Source: Bacteroidaceae bacterium (GTDB lineage: Bacteria > Bacteroidota > Bacteroidia > Bacteroidales > Bacteroidaceae). Taken from it: a stretch of 41,278 nucleotides of DNA. Location of the stretch: assembly GCA_017470525.1 (NCBI GenBank), contig JAFUYM010000065.1, forward strand, positions 1-41,278, given 5' to 3'. The position numbers and the translations under genes were made by a program. The notes under the pieces were generated by a model. It made no database searches, was not told where the DNA came from, and saw only the letters and a list, made by a program, of their open reading frames with translations. Of the stretch, positions 8,205 through 16,548 are shown piece by piece; position 1 is the first letter of the stretch, and the number at the start of each line of letters is the position of its first letter.

Positions 8205-8621
8205 TCATTTCCGTTTCTTCTTGTTCACATTGATGGGCGTGCTCATCGGGAAAGCGATGGAGTAGGCGGCATCGAGGGCTTTCAGGTCAATTTGCTTGTA
8301 GAAATTGATGCCGAGCCGGATGGCGACAATGGCGCGGAGCAGTTCGCGGTGCTTGCGCGGATAGAGCCGGGGCGGTGGCAACTCGTCCCATCCGCACACC
8401 TCGTCCTCCTCGTCCAGCATGAGCGATGCCAGATGGCACACCTCCCAGATGAAGTCGTCGTTGGCTTCGCCGCCAAACCACACTTGCAGCACCCTCCGGA
8501 TGCAGAACCGCCTGTACTGCCCCTTGAAGAGCCGCCTCGTGCGCTCCAGCCGAAGCCAGAGCCGCACAAAGCATTCCTTGTTGTTTTCAATGTTCATCAT
8601 AGCGATAGCAATTTTTTTCAT
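8205..8621 (-). CDS. Hypothetical protein downstream of the BT4734-type gene
   Basis: A 138-residue basic, arginine-rich protein I do not recognise. It has RLWLRLERTRRLFKGQYRRF near residue 20, an acidic middle, and a lysine-rich end. It starts 34 bases after the BT4734-type gene ends and reads the same way, so it is probably co-transcribed and may share that gene's role in a mobile element. An alternative start at 8597 (MNIENNKE) would drop 8 residues. No signal peptide or membrane segment is evident. The frame is the longest here on the minus strand but other frames are also open, so the call is moderate. Confidence 0.6.
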   Translation of the reverse strand: MKKIAIAMMNIENNKECFVRLWLRLERTRRLFKGQYRRFCIRRVLQVWFGGEANDDFIWEVCHLASLMLDEEDEVCGWDELPPPRLYPRKHRELLRAIVAIRLGINFYKQIDLKALDAAYSIAFPMSTPINVNKKKRK

Positions 8622-8655
8622 TTCTCATTTTCACTTTTCATTTTTCACTTCTTTT

Positions 8656-11034
8656 TTATACCTTTCCTCCATATTTCTGTTTGTACTCCGCTGTCTTGCA
8701 GTAGCCGCCAGTCACTTCGTCGTAGGCAATGTAGCCACGGCTCGTCCATGTGCGCAGGGTGGAGCCGCCATCTCCTGTGCGTCCCTGGCTACGGCGCATC
8801 TGTCGGTACTGTTCGCGTGTGAACTCGTCGGGCAGGAGTTCCAACAGGTTTTGAGGACCCGACTGACGCTGAATCTCCACTTCCTCGTGCAGTTCCTTTT
8901 CCAACTGCTGACCGAAATAGAGCATCTTGCACCAGAGGTTGTACTGCTCCGTCCACCTGACGAAGTCGCTGATGGTCTTGTCCCATTTGTAGCCATGTGC
9001 CACATAGAGCACCATGCCTTTGAGCCATGCAATGACGTTGGCACGGTAGGAGAACACCCTGTAAGCCTCCGATTCGTAAAGCCCTGCCGTGTCGCGGTTC
9101 TCCTGCCTCATCTCCAGCGAGAGCCGCTTGGCTGCCATGCACTCGATAAGTCCGCTGGCACTGTCGAGGCGGTCGATGTAGGGCTTCAGTTCGGCGGCAA
9201 AGGTGTGGTCGTAGATGCCCAGCACGGGTGCAGTGTCATCGTCGCCCTCCGAGCGGATGATGGTCGAGATGTCGAGGCGGCTCACCGTGCCGTCGTTCAC
9301 CATCTTCGTGAAGAACTTGCGGGCATTGGGTGGAGTGGTGGAGGCGTTGAAGTTCCACCGCAGGGGGGCAATGCCGCTCACCGAGTCGGCACCCACACGT
9401 TCCTGACCTGCCATCGAGTTGTCGAACGCCTTGCGGATGAGCAACCCCACCTCGTCCACCGTGCCTCTCGAAGTCACCTTCTTCAGGGCATCAATCTCAT
9501 CCACAATGGTGTAGATGTATCGTTCGCCGTTGTTGTTGACATCCACGATGCGCTGATTGAACACGGCGTCGGTCAGGTTGTCGATGAGCATCTGGATGCA
9601 GATGTCCGTGGGTCGGGGGTCTTTCTTCTGCTTCGCCGTCGGGTTCTTCTGCTTCCATTCCGCCTCACGCTGACGGTTGGGAATGTCTCGCTGGCGGATG
9701 TCCTCCATGATGAACTCGATGGGCTTCTTGATGCTGCCCTTACCGATGCTCTGCCGCCCGATGAGCACGTTCATGAAGGTGGCTTCGTGCTCCACATTGT
9801 CCCAGTAGCGGAACTTCACACCGTGCAGATGGGCACCCAACGCAGGAAACACGGCATTGGCAACAGCAGGTTTGTAGAACGGAGGCACATTCTTCGTCAG
9901 CAACTTGATGAGTGGCGGCAACCGCTTGGGCATGGGTGGGGGAGAGGTGAGCGTGCCGCCACATGCCTTCACGCCAGCCGTCGATTTCAGTGCAGCCAAC
10001 ACCTGCTTCAGGCGGTAGGGCATCCCCTTGCGTGGCTCCTTCAGGGCATTCTCGATGGTCTTGCGCCACTCCACGGCATCGCCTTTCCAGTAGTTGGGAA
10101 TGACTGCCTGCATCCTTTCCAGCGAATAGTCGCAGATGCTCCGCAGGGTCATCGCCAGTTCGTAGGTCTTCACGTTGCGGTCGCCCTCCACGGGTTCCTT
10201 GCCGTCGTTGAACAGTTCCCAATACTTCTGGATGATGTCGGCGAAGGGAATGCCGTTGTATTGAAGACCCTCTCCCCCTGCCCCTCCCCCGTGGAAGGGG
10301 AGGGGAGAGCCATCCGGATTGTTTGTCGTCTGGCTTTCTGATGAAGAATCATTCGGCTCATGGGTCGTTTGCCTTCCTGTTGGGAAGCAAGCCGCATGGT
10401 TCTCCCCCTTCACGGGGGAGATGCCCGTAGGGCAGAGAGGGTCTTCTCTTTCCGAACTGTAGCACTGCAACGGTGTAGCGTCAAACACCTCATCGTCCAG
10501 ATACAGCAACTCGTCCTCGTCAGCCGTCGTGGTGAAGAACACCCGTGTGATGTCCTTTGCACCCTCATCATACTTCACGCCCAGCAGGTCGCTTGCCCAT
10601 CGCAGGTTCTCCTCTTGCGAGAGGTTTTCATGGCGGCGGAACACCAGATGGTAGCCCTTCGATGCCGAACGCTCCAGCATGAGCAACCCCAACGCCTCCC
10701 GTTTCGCCATCACCAACGTTGGCACACTCGCCATCTTCTCCTCCAGCCAAGCCTTCCGTTCCTCGTCCGAAAGCTCCTCGGGAGCCACGAAGTCGATGTC
10801 CATGCCCACCGAACGCGATGCCGTCTTGCACCCCTTCAGGGCACCGTCCTCACCGGGGATGCACGAGTAGTTCATCTGCACGAGCCGATGCTTCTGCCGA
10901 GTGTCGCCCTCTCTCACCAGTCGCAGAATTGCCTTCTGCTTCTCACTTCCGCGCAGACGCAGATACTCGTCTCGCGTGAGGACGGGGCGCATCCTCTTCG
11001 TCCCATCCTGATAATATATTACATGTACGCTCAT
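8656..11034 (-). CDS. BT4734/BF3469-family protein: primase-like N-domain (VirE_N) and helicase-like domain (DUF3987-like)
   Basis: A 792-residue protein of a family common in Bacteroidales genomes. The N-terminal part resembles an archaeo-eukaryotic-type primase: GMDIDF near residues 77-82 (acid pair), SKGYHLVFR at 125-133, and DITRVFF at 161-167. The C-terminal part is P-loop-like: GRQSIGKGS near 426-434 and IYTIVDEID near 507-515. It may handle nucleic acid for a mobile element; function is inferred. The linker between domains, about residues 188-257, is encoded by a CTGTAGC-type repeat and a GC-rich palindromic element in frame. The start at 11034 is preferred over a start 9 codons earlier because the upstream residues are unlike a family start. 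Confidence 0.8.
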   Translation of the reverse strand: MSVHVIYYQDGTKRMRPVLTRDEYLRLRGSEKQKAILRLVREGDTRQKHRLVQMNYSCIPGEDGALKGCKTASRSVGMDIDFVAPEELSDEERKAWLEEKMASVPTLVMAKREALGLLMLERSASKGYHLVFRRHENLSQEENLRWASDLLGVKYDEGAKDITRVFFTTTADEDELLYLDDEVFDATPLQCYSSEREDPLCPTGISPVKGENHAACFPTGRQTTHEPNDSSSESQTTNNPDGSPLPFHGGGAGGEGLQYNGIPFADIIQKYWELFNDGKEPVEGDRNVKTYELAMTLRSICDYSLERMQAVIPNYWKGDAVEWRKTIENALKEPRKGMPYRLKQVLAALKSTAGVKACGGTLTSPPPMPKRLPPLIKLLTKNVPPFYKPAVANAVFPALGAHLHGVKFRYWDNVEHEATFMNVLIGRQSIGKGSIKKPIEFIMEDIRQRDIPNRQREAEWKQKNPTAKQKKDPRPTDICIQMLIDNLTDAVFNQRIVDVNNNGERYIYTIVDEIDALKKVTSRGTVDEVGLLIRKAFDNSMAGQERVGADSVSGIAPLRWNFNASTTPPNARKFFTKMVNDGTVSRLDISTIIRSEGDDDTAPVLGIYDHTFAAELKPYIDRLDSASGLIECMAAKRLSLEMRQENRDTAGLYESEAYRVFSYRANVIAWLKGMVLYVAHGYKWDKTISDFVRWTEQYNLWCKMLYFGQQLEKELHEEVEIQRQSGPQNLLELLPDEFTREQYRQMRRSQGRTGDGGSTLRTWTSRGYIAYDEVTGGYCKTAEYKQKYGGKV
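10265..10445. repeat. GC-rich palindromic element, copy B, in frame inside the BT4734-type gene
   Basis: Outer arms are AGACCCTCTCCCC (from 10265) and GGGCAGAGAGGGTCTTC (to about 10445). Each side carries a CCCCGTGGAAGGGGAG or CCCCCTTCACGGGGGAG hairpin. About 70 bases of other sequence separate the two halves, including GAATCATTCGGCTCATG, so this copy is longer than copy A. It stays open in the gene's frame, encoding a Ser/Thr/Pro/Gly-rich linker, and is read in the opposite orientation to the mutS2 and uvrA copies. Confidence 0.85.
10454..10480. repeat. CTGTAGC-family repeat, in frame inside the BT4734-type gene
   Basis: GAACTGTAGCACTGCAACGG followed by TGTAGCG; 27 bases matching the copies at 8111, 8163, 16387 and 16522. 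It directly abuts copy B of the GC-rich palindromic element and encodes part of the interdomain linker (DATPLQCYSS). Confidence 0.8.
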
Positions 11035-11109
11035 AAATATATCTTTATTAATGTTTCGCAATTTTTTTCTTTACCGCGAAGCGTAAAACACATCCAGAAC
11101 TTGGATCAA

Positions 11110-11496
11110 CTACCACCGGGTTTCGGTGCGACGTGTCTTAATCCACGCCTGTTGCTCTTCCGATTCTTCCCGGTGCAGCGCCTCGATGAGTGCCTTGCCC
11201 AGTTTCTTAGGGAATCGCAGCAGGAAAATCACGCTGTCCTGTGTCTCCTTCACCTCGCCGTGCGCCGTGGTGAAGAGGCGTGTGTATCGGCTTCCGCTGT
11301 CCTTCGCATACGGATGGAAATGGCTCGTGCCCGACTTGTCCGTCACCATGCGACCCTTCTGGCTCGCCTGTTCGCCGCCCGCCACGATGTGCTTTCCCAA
11401 CTCGAACGCACAAGGAAAAATGTTGATGCTGCCATTCTGGCAAAAAACTGTCTGTGTCTCCATTTGGAGGTTGTTGATGAAAACTTGATTTTTCAT
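11110..11496 (-). CDS. Hypothetical protein upstream of the BT4734-type gene
   Basis: A 128-residue protein I cannot place in a family. It contains INIFPCAFELGKHIVAGGEQ, then SHFHPYAKDSGSRYTRLF and a mixed strand/helix C-terminus, and reads like a compact soluble domain. It lies 75 bases upstream of the BT4734-type gene on the same strand and may be its operon leader gene. A weak promoter-like sequence lies about 200 bases upstream (11696-11725). The composition (aromatic, charged, ordered) supports coding, but the function is unknown. Confidence 0.55.
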   Translation of the reverse strand: MKNQVFINNLQMETQTVFCQNGSINIFPCAFELGKHIVAGGEQASQKGRMVTDKSGTSHFHPYAKDSGSRYTRLFTTAHGEVKETQDSVIFLLRFPKKLGKALIEALHREESEEQQAWIKTRRTETRW

Positions 11497-11695
11497 AACT
11501 TGATACTTCTAATAGATTTTAAAGAGTTAAAAGCATCGTGCGCACGTTGCCGTAGTCGATGAAGATGTGTTTGCAACCACATTCCTCATGTCCATGAGAG
11601 ATTGTTGGAACATTTCAAACAGATGGGCACAAAAAAAACTGCACCCCCGAAAGTTCTGAAGCCATTTTCGTGTGCTTCTTTTCTTTTCGACGGTG

Positions 11696-11725
11696 CAAAG
11701 TTCGGGAGAATGCCGCAAAGCCAAA
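11696..11725 (-). promoter_or_regulatory. Possible promoter for the BT4734-type gene cluster
   Basis: On the minus strand TTTG (11725-11722), 18 bases, then GAACTTTG (11703-11696), one mismatch from TAnnTTTG. It would leave a leader of about 190 bases before the ATG at 11496. The stretch 11497-11793 contains no other gene I can support. Confidence 0.4.
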
Positions 11726-11793
11726 ATTGCAAGAAAAAGAAAGTTCTGTCAATGTTTTGTTGGCATTTTGTCAGTTGAAAATCAGCAAGAAAA

Positions 11794-11822
11794 AAGACGC
11801 TGACAAAACTTGCCAACGTCTT
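11794..11822 (-). terminator. Intrinsic terminator of the restriction-modification operon
   Basis: On the minus strand AAGACGTTGGCA pairs with TGTCAGCGTCTT across all 12 positions (two G-U wobbles) around the loop AGTTT, followed by TTTTTTCTT. It lies 27 bases after the stop codon of the last gene (11849), so it ends the four-gene transcript starting at the methyltransferase. Confidence 0.85.
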
Positions 11823-11848
11823 CCATCTTTCCGATTCTCTATTTCTTG

Positions 11849-12811
11849 TCAGAGTGCCATCCCTGATTGGACGGAAATGATGCTCTCAATTCTCTCGCAT
11901 TGCTTTTTCGTGAACACACAGTTTGAACCTCCGAAGTCTTTGCATTTCGCAATGTAGTCGCGGTGTGGCTTGCCCTCTATGGCATTGCTGATTTTAGTTA
12001 CATTATCTTCTATCAGCGTGTCCTTCTTGCTGTCCCCATCGATGTGCATGTCCTTCATCAATCCCAACACGTTGCACACCATTTTCAGGTTCTTTCCCCA
12101 TGCATTGTTCCGAGGCTCCACGTTGTTCAGCAGTTCCATCATGCCGCTCTCTGCGCAGATGGCTCGCCAAATAGATTCGTAGGCATCCCATTCGATTCTG
12201 CACAATGCCCTCATTCCCTTCGTCTGTTCCAGCACATCCTTCACCATTGCCTCAATCTCTCCACGTGCCACCTCGTCCATACGTTCCAAAGAGTTCTCTA
12301 TCTGCATGTAATCGGTGACGGGCAGAACAATCTTGTTCCCCTCATTGTCTTGCCTGACACGTGTGAAAGCCTTGATTAACTTATCTGGATATTCCCTGTA
12401 TGCGGGATTGGTGATGACCTTTGCAAGTGCCCTGCACATGGCTTTGTGAGGATGGTTTTCCACATCCTCGCCAGCGTCGCACAATTGAGAAAAGAGCACC
12501 GTCATCACACAAAGAGCCGTAGCCGTTGCCTCTGCCTCGCAGCGTTCCGTCATCTTTTCTCCATCCTGAAAAGTGCTGTACCTGTCTTTCAGTTCCTTCA
12601 TGAAAAAGTGAATCTCCGTGTCGCGGTGCTCAGGCAACTCCGACAGCCGCACACGCAACAACTCTGCCTCGTTCCAGATTTCCACAGGATTCAAATCGCC
12701 CTTCAACTCTAATCGGGTGAGCGTCTCCACCCATGTACGAAACAAGTCGTCACCGAGATAACGATGACGAAAACCATCCAACTTCTCCCTTGTGAATCTG
12801 ACAAAAGGCAT
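11849..12811 (-). CDS. Unknown helical protein, last gene of the restriction-modification operon
   Basis: A 320-residue protein I do not recognise. It is highly charged and apparently almost all helical, with LFRTWVETLTRLELKGD near residue 23, a run of acidic and basic helices, and a C-terminus with three cysteines. No signal peptide, membrane segment or known nucleotide-binding motif is visible. Its ATG lies 2 bases after the stop of the preceding unknown gene, and a strong terminator follows. The pair therefore forms the tail of the EcoRII-type operon. An anti-phage or immunity-related role is inferred from context only. Confidence 0.75.
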   Translation of the reverse strand: MPFVRFTREKLDGFRHRYLGDDLFRTWVETLTRLELKGDLNPVEIWNEAELLRVRLSELPEHRDTEIHFFMKELKDRYSTFQDGEKMTERCEAEATATALCVMTVLFSQLCDAGEDVENHPHKAMCRALAKVITNPAYREYPDKLIKAFTRVRQDNEGNKIVLPVTDYMQIENSLERMDEVARGEIEAMVKDVLEQTKGMRALCRIEWDAYESIWRAICAESGMMELLNNVEPRNNAWGKNLKMVCNVLGLMKDMHIDGDSKKDTLIEDNVTKISNAIEGKPHRDYIAKCKDFGGSNCVFTKKQCERIESIISVQSGMAL

Positions 12812-12813
12812 GG

Positions 12814-13752
12814 CTATTCAAACACGTCTGGCAGGTTTTTCATGAACACCTTCACCTTGTCATAAGGTGTCGTGCCCATATCTTTCAGCAAAATTTCATC
12901 TCCCACCAACTTCTCAAACACCTTGTCGTCCAGTTTCTCCACCACATACTGCCCCTTGCCCACGAAGACACGTTTTCCTCCTCCCTTCGGATACATGATG
13001 ATGTATGTGCCGCTGCTATTGCTCGTTCCGTGAGCAGACGCACCCTCTACCAACGCCTCCTTGCGAGCCTTGTTCTTTTCGAGGTCAAGCACACCACCGT
13101 CATCCGCAGTGAACGAGAACTCCAAGTCGCTGCTCCAATCTTTTCGCACGTCCGTCAGGAAACCATCCATCACCTTGGTCAGACGCTCAAGGTTCAGGTG
13201 CGGAAAGTGGAACGTTATCTTTCTGAATCCCTTCGGGTGCTCCTCAACAATCCTCCAGAACTCACGCTTCGGATAAGGAGCCTCCAGCAGCACCTTCAGG
13301 CGGTAGCGTTTCAGCAACACGTTCAATGTCGCCTCCAGAATGCCCGCCACCGTTTGTGTCCTCTGAAACACCTTCGTCTTCTTCTCAATTGCAATCCGCT
13401 GAATGCCCTTGCGGTTGTCGATAATCACGAGGCAGTTCCGGTAATCCTTCACAATCTCCTCCTTCAACTGCTCGTTCGTGATGCTCAGGTTCCGCACGTT
13501 CGCCACTCTCATCACATACACCCCATCCTGTGGCTCCACAATCTGCTTGTGCCAATACTCCCATCCCCGCTTGTTCACAAACTGCACCGTCTGCCGATAG
13601 TCAAATTCCAACACCTCATCCAGAAGCTCCTGCCGCCTCGCAAAAGACTCCTCCACATCCACCGCCCTCCAGTCGGGGAATTGAATTTGATACTGCTCGT
13701 CAGGCTCAATGATGCGAGCAAACTGATAGTTGTAGATAACAAAGTTAGCCAT
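12814..13752 (-). CDS. Unknown alpha/beta protein following the EcoRII-type endonuclease
   Basis: A protein of about 312 residues with no family I can name. It opens with NFVIYNYQFARIIEPDEQ, has a strand-rich centre (LVIIDNRKGIQRIAIEK), then ILEATLNVLLKRYRLKVLLE, a FWRIVEEHPKG stretch and a lysine-rich, strand-like C-terminus (YIIMYPKGGGKRVFVGKGQY). A GTG at 13761 could serve as start, overlapping the endonuclease stop codon by one base; the ATG at 13752 is used here. Either start implies translational coupling to the endonuclease. It is not needed for a standard EcoRII-type system, so it is an accessory of unknown role. Confidence 0.75.
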   Translation of the reverse strand: MANFVIYNYQFARIIEPDEQYQIQFPDWRAVDVEESFARRQELLDEVLEFDYRQTVQFVNKRGWEYWHKQIVEPQDGVYVMRVANVRNLSITNEQLKEEIVKDYRNCLVIIDNRKGIQRIAIEKKTKVFQRTQTVAGILEATLNVLLKRYRLKVLLEAPYPKREFWRIVEEHPKGFRKITFHFPHLNLERLTKVMDGFLTDVRKDWSSDLEFSFTADDGGVLDLEKNKARKEALVEGASAHGTSNSSGTYIIMYPKGGGKRVFVGKGQYVVEKLDDKVFEKLVGDEILLKDMGTTPYDKVKVFMKNLPDVFE

Positions 13753-13760
13753 AGATGCCA

Positions 13761-14957
13761 CTATTTTAATATGAAATGCTTAGGTATTCTTTCCTGCTTT
13801 TCTTGTACCATTTGTACAAACTCCTGCAAATTGCGGATGGATGACTGGTATTCTTTGGGGAATGTGCTTACATATTTCTCAGGAACAACCAGATGAACCT
13901 TTTCATCAGTCATTTCCTTCAATTGATTCCGCGATATACCTTGTTGAAGGGTGAACAAATATTTCTCATCCACTCTATTGGCTTCGTTGATAACTTGTCT
14001 CCATCTATCTTTGCATGTGGTTTTTGCTCCAAGCACGGTGAGGTCTTCTGCGGGAAATTCAAAATTATGATAACACTCGCCATTGGGGAACAGGAAGTCA
14101 GGCTTTTTGTTGTTCTCTGTAATGACTTGCTCCTCGAAAATCAGTTGTTCGGCTTTAAAGATGGCAGAAAGATGGTGCTCTAAAGATTTGCCAGCACGTG
14201 ATTTACGGCGATTCAGTATTTTGTTGGAGAAGTCTATTAGTGATTGGCAATCCGCAAAGGGTTGGGTGTATATTGGTTTATAAATCTTCTCTTCTAAATG
14301 TCGGAACAATTCAAGTTCTGTATCATACCAATTGAGCAAGTATTTATCAGGATTTTTACAGATGTCCTTTTCCGTAACCCCGTGAATACGATTGAAGATT
14401 TCTTGTGCCCGCAAGCCCATTTCCTGAGTTTGTGGAAAATCTTGCATTTGAGCAATAATCATATTGATTGCCATTTGCATCGCAATATCATCTGTTGGAG
14501 CATTTGCGACATCAATTAATTGGTTTGTCTGTTCTGGCGACAGGTTGAAATAAGAAAGAAATGTCTCAATCTCATCATCTGTTTCCAATACAAAAGCCTC
14601 ATAATAATCTTCTGTCTGTTCAGCGATAACAAGCAAACTCCCCACATATTTATCCATCAAAAACTCAAAATCACGTCCGAAACGAGTTATACGGTATTCG
14701 TTACGTGTTTTCTGCCCATAGTAAATGAAGCGGCTGTCTGTCTCGAAATCATTTTGCCACTTGATTTTCACCCATTTCTCTCTGTTTGTTCCTCGTTTAC
14801 ACACCTCCCCGAACAAAAGAGGTGCCGCATTCTTGGGGACATAAAAGCCTGCTTGGTGTGACCCTGTGCTTCCAGTGTCATTTCCTGTAATGAAGCGGCA
14901 GAAAGATGTCTTTGCCGATTTGACGCTTTGAATCGATATATCAAGAATTTCACTCAT
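13761..14957 (-). CDS. Type II restriction endonuclease, EcoRII family
   Basis: The 398-residue protein matches EcoRII (about 404 residues). EcoRII cuts before CCWGG and is a type IIE enzyme needing two sites. The N-terminal effector-binding domain shows GNDTGSTGSHQAGFYVPK near residues 25-42. The catalytic domain has E260 in SRAGKSLEHH, PD at 286-287, K312 in LGAKTTCKDRW and R318; the spacing D-25-K-6-R equals that of EcoRII D299, K324 and R330. The CCWGG target is inferred from the family. Its start overlaps the methyltransferase end by 8 bases, so modification would be made first. All catalytic residues are present, so the enzyme is probably active. Confidence 0.93.
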   Translation of the reverse strand: MSEILDISIQSVKSAKTSFCRFITGNDTGSTGSHQAGFYVPKNAAPLLFGEVCKRGTNREKWVKIKWQNDFETDSRFIYYGQKTRNEYRITRFGRDFEFLMDKYVGSLLVIAEQTEDYYEAFVLETDDEIETFLSYFNLSPEQTNQLIDVANAPTDDIAMQMAINMIIAQMQDFPQTQEMGLRAQEIFNRIHGVTEKDICKNPDKYLLNWYDTELELFRHLEEKIYKPIYTQPFADCQSLIDFSNKILNRRKSRAGKSLEHHLSAIFKAEQLIFEEQVITENNKKPDFLFPNGECYHNFEFPAEDLTVLGAKTTCKDRWRQVINEANRVDEKYLFTLQQGISRNQLKEMTDEKVHLVVPEKYVSTFPKEYQSSIRNLQEFVQMVQEKQERIPKHFILK

Positions 14958-16266
14958 GGCTATTCATTTGTTGGTTTAGCATTGTTTCTACAATTTGTTC
15001 GGATACTGCTGTAATGAGAGGAACAACAACGGAATTACCGCATTGAATATAAGTTTGAGTGTCTGAAACCGCCCTTATTGTGTAGTTGTCAGGATAGCCC
15101 ATCAATCTTGCACATTCCCTCGGAGTCAGTTTCCGAGGATTTGTAGCATTGCCTTGCGGAATAAGAATTTCAGAGCCATCCTTATAATATCTGGCACTTA
15201 ACGTGCGAGATATTCCATTCAAATCAACAAGCCCGAAACCGAATCCATTGCCTTTCTCTTGCTGGCGTATAGCATAATCTTGAAGATAATTCCACAGGTT
15301 ATCTGTTAGTGTATATTTCTCCTCAGGATGTGGCTCGAGAATGTCTGCTATCCGATGAACGGGTTCCAATTCTGGAGGAAATTCAAAATTTTCCTCTCCA
15401 TGATACCGCTCTCTATCAAACCCGACAATCAAAATCCTCTCCCTATGTTGCGGTACATATGATTTTCCGTCCATCACACGGTAATGAACGGAATAGTTCA
15501 GTTCTTCCAATGTTTCAAGGATGACCCTGAAAGTTCTTCCCTTGTCATGAGAAACCAGATTCTTTACATTTTCCAAGAAGAAAGCCTTGGGACGGTGCCT
15601 TTGAATAATATCTGCAACATCAAAAAAGAGCGTTCCACGCGTTCTGTCCTGAAAGCCCGTCTTGCGGCCAAGGCTCCCATTCTTTGAAACTCCGGCTATA
15701 GAGAAAGGTTGGCAAGGAAAGCCAGCACATAGAATATCAAAATTCTGAGGAATACGCTGTTTCGTCACCTCCTTTGTGATGTCTCCAAAGGGCATTTCCC
15801 CAAAATTCGCAAAATAGGTCTTTTGGGCATACTTGTTCCATTCTGAAGAAAACACACACTTTCCTCCTTGTGCTTGCATTGCTAAACGGAATCCTCCCAT
15901 ACCTGCAAACAAGTCAATGAACGTGAAACGATATTGCTCTGGCCGAGGAAAAGGGACATTAAAAAAATCCGCAAAGAAAACTCCTGCATAAGGGTCTTCT
16001 GCCACTCGCCACACTTGTTCATCATCGTATTCATCTGCACGATTTCCAGTCTTACGTTCCAGATATTCACGCACACAATAAATAATCTCTTCTCGTCTCT
16101 TTCTCACTTCTTTTTCGTCCCCCTGCAAATCAGGTGAATGCAGGTACTGGCTCAGCACCGCCATCTGCGTCTCGTATGACAATTCGCCATACCACTTCAA
16201 GCCATGTTGCTCATCCACCTCCTCGGGGAAATCCGTCAATTTTATTGCTTTTGTTTTCTTCGCCAT
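14950..16266 (-). CDS. DNA (cytosine-5)-methyltransferase, EcoRII/Dcm type
   Basis: The 438-residue enzyme methylates cytosine C5, presumably in CCWGG, protecting against the adjacent EcoRII-type nuclease. Motif I FAGMGGF is at 120-126, motif IV GFPCQPFS at 182-189 with catalytic Cys185, motif VI ENVKNL at 232-237, motif VIII QHRERILIVG near 273, and motif X GNSVVVPLI near 415. An N-terminal helical extension of about 110 residues is as in Dcm and M.EcoRII. The frame is open 52 codons upstream, but the ATG at 16266 (MAKKTKAIKL) lies just after a clear promoter and is preferred. First gene of a four-gene operon. Confidence 0.94.
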   Translation of the reverse strand: MAKKTKAIKLTDFPEEVDEQHGLKWYGELSYETQMAVLSQYLHSPDLQGDEKEVRKRREEIIYCVREYLERKTGNRADEYDDEQVWRVAEDPYAGVFFADFFNVPFPRPEQYRFTFIDLFAGMGGFRLAMQAQGGKCVFSSEWNKYAQKTYFANFGEMPFGDITKEVTKQRIPQNFDILCAGFPCQPFSIAGVSKNGSLGRKTGFQDRTRGTLFFDVADIIQRHRPKAFFLENVKNLVSHDKGRTFRVILETLEELNYSVHYRVMDGKSYVPQHRERILIVGFDRERYHGEENFEFPPELEPVHRIADILEPHPEEKYTLTDNLWNYLQDYAIRQQEKGNGFGFGLVDLNGISRTLSARYYKDGSEILIPQGNATNPRKLTPRECARLMGYPDNYTIRAVSDTQTYIQCGNSVVVPLITAVSEQIVETMLNQQMNSHE

Positions 16267-16288
16267 GTTAATTTTACTTTTCTTTTTG

Positions 16289-16319
16289 CAAAGATACGAC
16301 ATTCTTTTCACTTTCCCAA
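16289..16319 (-). promoter_or_regulatory. Promoter of the restriction-modification operon
   Basis: On the minus strand TTG (16319-16317), 20 bases, then TATCTTTG (16296-16289), a full match to the Bacteroidota TTG-N20-TAnnTTTG pattern. The predicted start point lies about 15 bases upstream of the methyltransferase ATG at 16266. No control-protein (C-box) repeats are visible. Confidence 0.75.
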
Positions 16320-16386
16320 CAAATCCTCTGCAATTTTTATGCGTGCCTGTTGTTTGCGAAATGGATGTGAGATGAAGGGGGTGGTG

Positions 16387-16548
16387 CGTTGCAGTTGTTG
16401 CAGTGCTACAGTTCCAAAACAAGGGATGGAAAAGTCAAAGGGAAATTTTATATTTATATATAGTATATATATACTATATATAAATATAAGAGTATTTTGG
16501 GGGTCATGGTGACTGTTGCGAGAACTGTAGCGCTGTAGCGGTGTAGCG
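16387..16548. mobile_element. MITE-like unit: inverted CTGTAGC-family ends around an AT palindrome
   Basis: The left end, 16387-16414, is the reverse complement of the CTGTAGC-family repeat; the right end, 16522-16548, is a forward copy. They form imperfect terminal inverted repeats of about 27 bases. Between them, 16448-16489 is a perfect 42-base palindrome made of TA steps with one G-C pair. There is no coding frame inside. No target-site duplication was identified. The unit lies upstream of the restriction-modification operon. Confidence 0.55.
16448..16489. repeat. 42-base perfect palindrome
   Basis: Every position pairs with its partner about the centre between 16468 and 16469. The arms are almost pure A/T (left arm begins TTATATTTATATATAGTATA), with a single G-C pair at 16463/16474. 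It could extrude as a cruciform or form a very long weak hairpin. No T-run follows it on either strand, so it is not a standard terminator. Confidence 0.9.

Noticed and set aside
8419-10341. 640-codon plus-strand frame opposite the BT4734-type gene
   Set aside because: It covers several minus-strand genes and the repeats, is rich in His/Leu/Val typical of antisense frames, and shows no domain. The minus-strand gene has primase- and P-loop-like motifs.
11497-11793. Small gene between the hypothetical gene and the restriction operon
   Set aside because: Short frames exist on both strands but have no ribosome site, family match or consistent composition; only a weak promoter and a terminator can be supported.
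16448-16489. Intrinsic terminator of the methyltransferase operon
   Set aside because: It is upstream of that operon, almost pure A/T and lacks a T-run after a GC stem.
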